64,000 nucleotides of DNA from Sciurus carolinensis (lineage: Eukaryota; Chordata; Mammalia; Rodentia; Sciuridae), in NCBI RefSeq assembly GCF_902686445.1, contig NC_062219.1, positions 43,613,056-43,677,055 of the forward strand. Direction: 5' to 3'. Made by a program: the position numbers and the translations under genes. Positions within the stretch are counted from its first letter, which is position 1, and each line of letters begins with the position of its first letter. Of the stretch, positions 60,050 to 64,000 are shown piece after piece. The notes beneath the pieces were generated by a model, which saw only the letters and a program-made list of their open reading frames with translations, made no database searches and was not told where the DNA came from.

Positions 60050-60217
60050 AAAAACTACTTGCCTAGGCTGTGGTTGTGGCTCAGTGGTAGAGCACTTGCC
60101 TAGCATGTGTGAGGCACTGGGTTCAATTCTCAGTACCACATATAAATAAAGGAATAAAATAAAGGTCTATCAACTTCTAAAAATAATATTTAAAAACAAA
60201 ACAAAAACTACATGCCT
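60050..60217 (+). mobile_element. ID-type SINE with target duplication
   Basis: The body starts AGGCTGTGGTTGTGGCTCAG at 60065. It has A box TGGCTCAGTGG, GAGCACTTGCCTAGCATGTG, B-box-like GGTTCAATTCTCAGTACCAC and a long tail (CATATAAATAAAGG to 60202). AAAAACTACTTGCCT (60050-60064) and AAAAACTACATGCCT (60203-60217) differ at one position. Confidence 0.94.
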
Positions 60218-61099
60218 TAGAACAGAAGATACAAATAAGTAAATGTACTCATCCTGTATTATGACATTTATAAAAGTCACATATATTCTTCTGATTATGT
60301 GTTAATTCGTATTGTCACAGCAGAATGAGAGGAAAATGAAACTACAGTTTTCTTCTCATGAGCTAGTGTGATTATCCTACTAAGAGATAGCTTTCTTTAC
60401 TCCACTTTAGTTGCCTTAATTTTATCGTGTTATTTTTATTTTATTTTAAATAACTATATTTTAATAATAATCTCTTAACATATGTTCAATATAAGAGCAT
60501 TTACAATTTTTATTCAAAATTTATTTATTAAATATAATTCATGTTACATGATGAGTATATGCTATATAAAAGGGAAACAACTATTTTAATAGGTGAACAT
60601 ATACCTAGAAATTAAAAAAAAACTATTTTAATCCATCAAATAGAATGATCCTTTAAAACTCGATTTTTGTGAGTTAAGTTGAAAGGTAGATTTATTTTAA
60701 TTTTGCAAAAGATTAAAATTGTCAGGGGTATAATTTTCTCAATGAAAAAAATTAAGCAGAGAGACAGGCTGCTAGTACAAATGGCCTTATCTCAACTGAG
60801 TAAAAATGCTCAGTAATTCAAAATAAATGAAAAAACTGTCAATAAGAATAAAATTCTGGTTGTTGTTTAATACAGGAGGAAAATAAATATTTTTGTAGAA
60901 GTTCTAAAAGCTGTTCCCTGTTAAGGCCATTCTGGTATTTGCTGTAGGACTAGCACTACATTTATTATTAATCTGCCTCCACAGCTCATAGGGTAAGCCT
61001 GCAGAGATTGGAAGTAAGTTTGGATAGAGAACAATAAATAATAAATAACAACAATAATAATTTGCATTTCTCTAACACCTCCAGCTGTGGAAGTCGATG
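60218..61099. other. Unassigned AT-rich sequence
   Basis: Nothing recognised. Confidence 0.4.
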
Positions 61100-61240
61100 T
61101 GGTTCATAACCATTAATTAAGCTTCACAAGATTCCAGCAAGGGAGGCAAACAATGTTGTTCAGATGGGAAAAGAAAGAAATTTAAAAGTTAAGTAACTAG
61201 GTGAAGGTCACAATTAAGTTAAAACAATTTCAGGAATGTT
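61100..61240 (+). mobile_element. Possible MIR SINE fragment
   Basis: GCTTCACAAGATTCCAGCAA, TGTTGTTCAGATGGGAAAAG, AAGTTAAGTAACTAGGTGAA and GGTCACAATTAAGTT follow the MIR 3' half loosely. Confidence 0.45.
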
Positions 61241-61305
61241 CCTCATGATTTTTCACATTCAAAGTCCTCTTTCCAACCCCATTAACTTTTTTTTTATGCA
61301 ACTGC

Positions 61306-64000
61306 TTTTTTTCTTTTTTTTAAAATTTGTTCTAATTAGTTATACATGAATTTGACACATTGTACACAAATGGTGCATAACTTCTCATTGCTCTGGCTAT
61401 ACATGGTGCTGAGTCACACCAGTAGTGTAATCACACATGTATGTAGGGTAATAATATCTGTCTTATTCCACCATCCTTCTCATCCCCACTGCCCTACCCT
61501 TCCCCTCACTCTCCTCCACACAATCCAAAGTTCCTTCATTCTTCCCTACTCCCCCACCCCCACTGTGGATCAGCATCTTCTTATGAGAGGAAATATTTGG
61601 CCTTTGATTTTTTGGAATTGGCTTATTTCACTTAGCATGATATTCTCTAGTTTCTTCCATTTACCTGCAAATGCCATAATTTCATTCTTCTTTAAGGCTG
61701 AACAATATTCTATTGTGTATATGTGCCACAATTTCTTTATCCATTCATCTGTTGAAGGACCTCTGGGTTAGTTCCATAGTTTGTTGTAAATTGAGCTGCT
61801 ATAAACATTTATGTGGCTATGTCACTGTACTATGCTGATTTTAAGTCCTTTGAGTATCAATCAAGGAGTGGGATAGCTGGGTCAGTGGTTCCATTCCAAA
61901 TTTCTGAGGAATCCATATTGCTTTCCACAGTGGTTGCACCAATTCACTGTCCCACCAGCAATGTATGAATGTACCTTTCCCACCACATCCTCCCAACACT
62001 TAGCATTGCTTGTATTCTTGATTTCCATTCTTACTGCAGTGAGGTGAAATCTTAGAGTAGTTTTGATTTGCATTTCTTTAAGTGCTAGAGATGATGAACA
62101 TTTTTTTCATTTTTGAACAATTTTTGTTGATCAATTGTATTTCTTCTTCTGTGAAGAATCTGTTCAGTTCCTTAGCTTATTTATTGATTATTTGTTCTTT
62201 TGGTGTAAAGTTTTTTGAGTTCTTTATATATCCTGGAGACTAATGCTATATCTGAGGTGGGTGTGCTAAACATATTCTCCCATTCTGTAGGCTCTCTCTT
62301 CATATTATTAACTGTTTCCTTTGCAGAGAAGACGCTGTATATTTTGAATACATTCCATTTAATGATTCTTAATTTTACTTCCTGTGCATTAGGAGTCTTG
62401 TTAAGGAAGTCAAAGTCCCAAGCTGGTATGATGAAGATTTGGGCCTACTTTTTCTTCTATTAGGTGCGGGGTCTCTGTTCTAGTGCCTAAGTCTTTGATC
62501 CTCTTTGAGATGATTTTTGTGTAGGGTGAGAGGTAGGGGTTTAATTTCTTTTTGTTACACATGGATTTCCAATTTTCCTGGAACCATTTGTTGAATAGGC
62601 TATCTTTTCCCCAATATACATTTTTGGTGCCTTTGTCTAGTATGAGATAACTGTATTTATGTGGTTTGTCTCTGTGTCTTGTATTCTGTACCATTGGTCT
62701 TCTGTCTATGTTGGTCCCAATACCATGCTGTTTTTCTTACTATAGCTCTGTAGTATAGTTTAAGGTCTGGTATTGTGATGCCTCCTGCTTTACTCTTCTT
62801 GCTTAGGATTGCTTTGGCTATTCTGGGTCTCTTAGTTTTCCAAATGAAGTTCATGATTGCTTTATCTATTTATATGAGGAATATTATTGGGATTTTAATA
62901 GGAATTGCATTAAATCTGTGTAACACTTTTGGTATAACACTTTTGAAAATATTAATTCTTCTTCTCAAACAACATGGGAGAGTTTCCATATTCTAATGTC
63001 TTCTTCAATTTTCTTTCTTCAGTGTTCTATAGTTTTCATTGTAGAGGTCTTTCACCTCTTTTGTTAGATTGATTCCCAAGTGTTTTATTGTTTTAGGCTA
63101 TTGTGAATGGGATAGTTTTCCTAATTTCTCTGGCAGTGGATTCATTGCTTATGTATAGAAATGCATTTGATTTATGGGTATTGATTTTATATCCTGCTAC
63201 TTTGCTGAATTCATTTATTAGTTCTAGAAGTTTTCTGGTGGAATTTTTTTGATCCTGTAAGTACAGAATCATGTCATTGGCAAATAGTGAGAGTTTGAGT
63301 TCTTCTTTTCCTATTCATATCCCTTTAATTTCTTTCATCTGTCAGATTGCTCTGGTTAGAGTTTCAAGGACTATGTTGAATAGAAGTGGTGAAAGAGGGT
63401 ATCCCTCCCTTGTTCCAATTTTCAGAGGAAATGCTTTCAATTTATTTTTTTCTATTTAGAATGATGTTGTCCTTGGACTTAGCATAGATAACTTTTACAA
63501 TGTCGAGGTATTTTCCTAGTATCCCTAGGTTTCCTGGTGTTTTGAACACAAAGAGGTGCTGTATTTTTTCAAATGCTTTTTCTGCATCTATTGAGATAAT
63601 CATACGATTCTTGTCTTTAAGTCTATTGATGTGATGTATTATGTTTAATGATCTCCGTATGTTCAACCAACCTTGCGTTCTAGGGGTGAACACCACTTCA
63701 TCATGGAGCATATCTTTTAAATATGTTTTTGCATGTGAGTTACAAGAATTTTATTGAGAATTTTTGTGTTTATATTCACCAGGAATATTGTTCTAAAGTT
63801 TATTTATTTATTTATTTTTTTCTTGATGTGTCTTTGTCTGGTTTTGGTGTCTGAGTGATAATAGCCTAATAGAATGTGTTTGCAAGTTTCCCTCATTTTC
63901 TGTTTCATGAAATAATTAAGGAGTGTTGCTGTTAATTCTACTTTGAAAGTCTTACAGAACTTGGTTGAGAATTCCTCTGGTCCTGGGCTTTTCTTGGTTG
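61306..64000 (-). mobile_element. L1, minus strand, continuing beyond the right edge
   Basis: T-rich tail at 61306-61321, then a 3' UTR with TTCTAATTAGTTATACATGA (same class as 11030). ORF2 follows, degenerate, up to the start of the reverse transcriptase at the window edge. Its 5' end lies outside. Stops and deletions are frequent. Confidence 0.93.
61640..64000 (-). pseudogene. L1 ORF2 remnant, catalytic motif altered
   Basis: From the right edge leftward: a polymerase start, then [11 protein letters not shown] (63442-63711 frame). In the palm motif the usual FADD is changed to FANDM (63260-63290), so an essential aspartate is replaced by asparagine. Further segments are [14 protein letters not shown] words replaced by [10 protein letters not shown] (62560-62620) and a degraded Cys/His region near 61950-62010. 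Several frames are needed to follow it. It is not functional. Confidence 0.88.

Overview
This window looks like non-coding DNA of a rodent nuclear genome, most likely a squirrel-type rodent (Sciuridae). It is AT-rich and holds no operons, no long intact host reading frames, no rRNA genes and no true tRNA genes. The taxon call is an inference. It rests on many tRNA-derived ID-type SINEs (7397, 9964, 22597, 25796, 31580, 44029, 60065) together with a lineage-specific L1 family. Ancient mammalian repeats (MIR, L2, old L1M-type L1, MaLR LTR elements) fill much of the rest. Families were recognised by eye, so subfamily names are deliberately withheld. I found no convincing protein-coding gene. The window reads as an intergenic desert or the inside of a very long intron.

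Layout. Positions 1060-5962 hold two nested L1 elements. An outer L1 (1071-1397 plus 4911-5951) was interrupted by an inner L1 (1398-4910), flanked by an exact 14-bp target duplication. Both elements carry a 5' inversion of the twin-priming type. The inner copy has a TTAGGG array in its 3' untranslated region. Positions 7740-10280 are an ancient plus-strand L1 carrying SINEs. A minus-strand L1 lies at 11003-12443 and an old L1 at 13050-14160. Positions 14283-26340 are mostly unassigned sequence with microsatellites, an L2, two SINEs and a few exon-like or conserved-looking blocks. At 26380-29127 a younger L1 sits inside an ancient L1M (26356-26396 plus 29128-29960). It is flanked by an exact 17-bp target duplication and carries about 450 bp of extra non-L1 sequence beyond its own tail, the signature of a 3' transduction.

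The second half holds MIR and L2 fossils (30230-34445), a possible ERVL-type LTR (33220-33725), and a third twin-primed L1 (37478-38770). A solo MaLR LTR with a 5-bp duplication lies at 39817-40248. An old L1 follows at 42490-43775, then a SINE and a nearly complete MaLR element on the minus strand (44146-46153). From 46154 to 61300 there is mostly single-copy-looking sequence with scattered MIR, L2, old L1 and microsatellites. A minus-strand L1 (61306-64000) runs off the right edge.

The genes seen are all L1 ORF2 remnants: endonuclease end, reverse transcriptase with its FADD motif, and the C-terminal Cys/His motif. All are broken by stops, frameshifts, inversions or truncation. The interest of the window lies in how the transposon insertions are built and stacked, not in host gene function.
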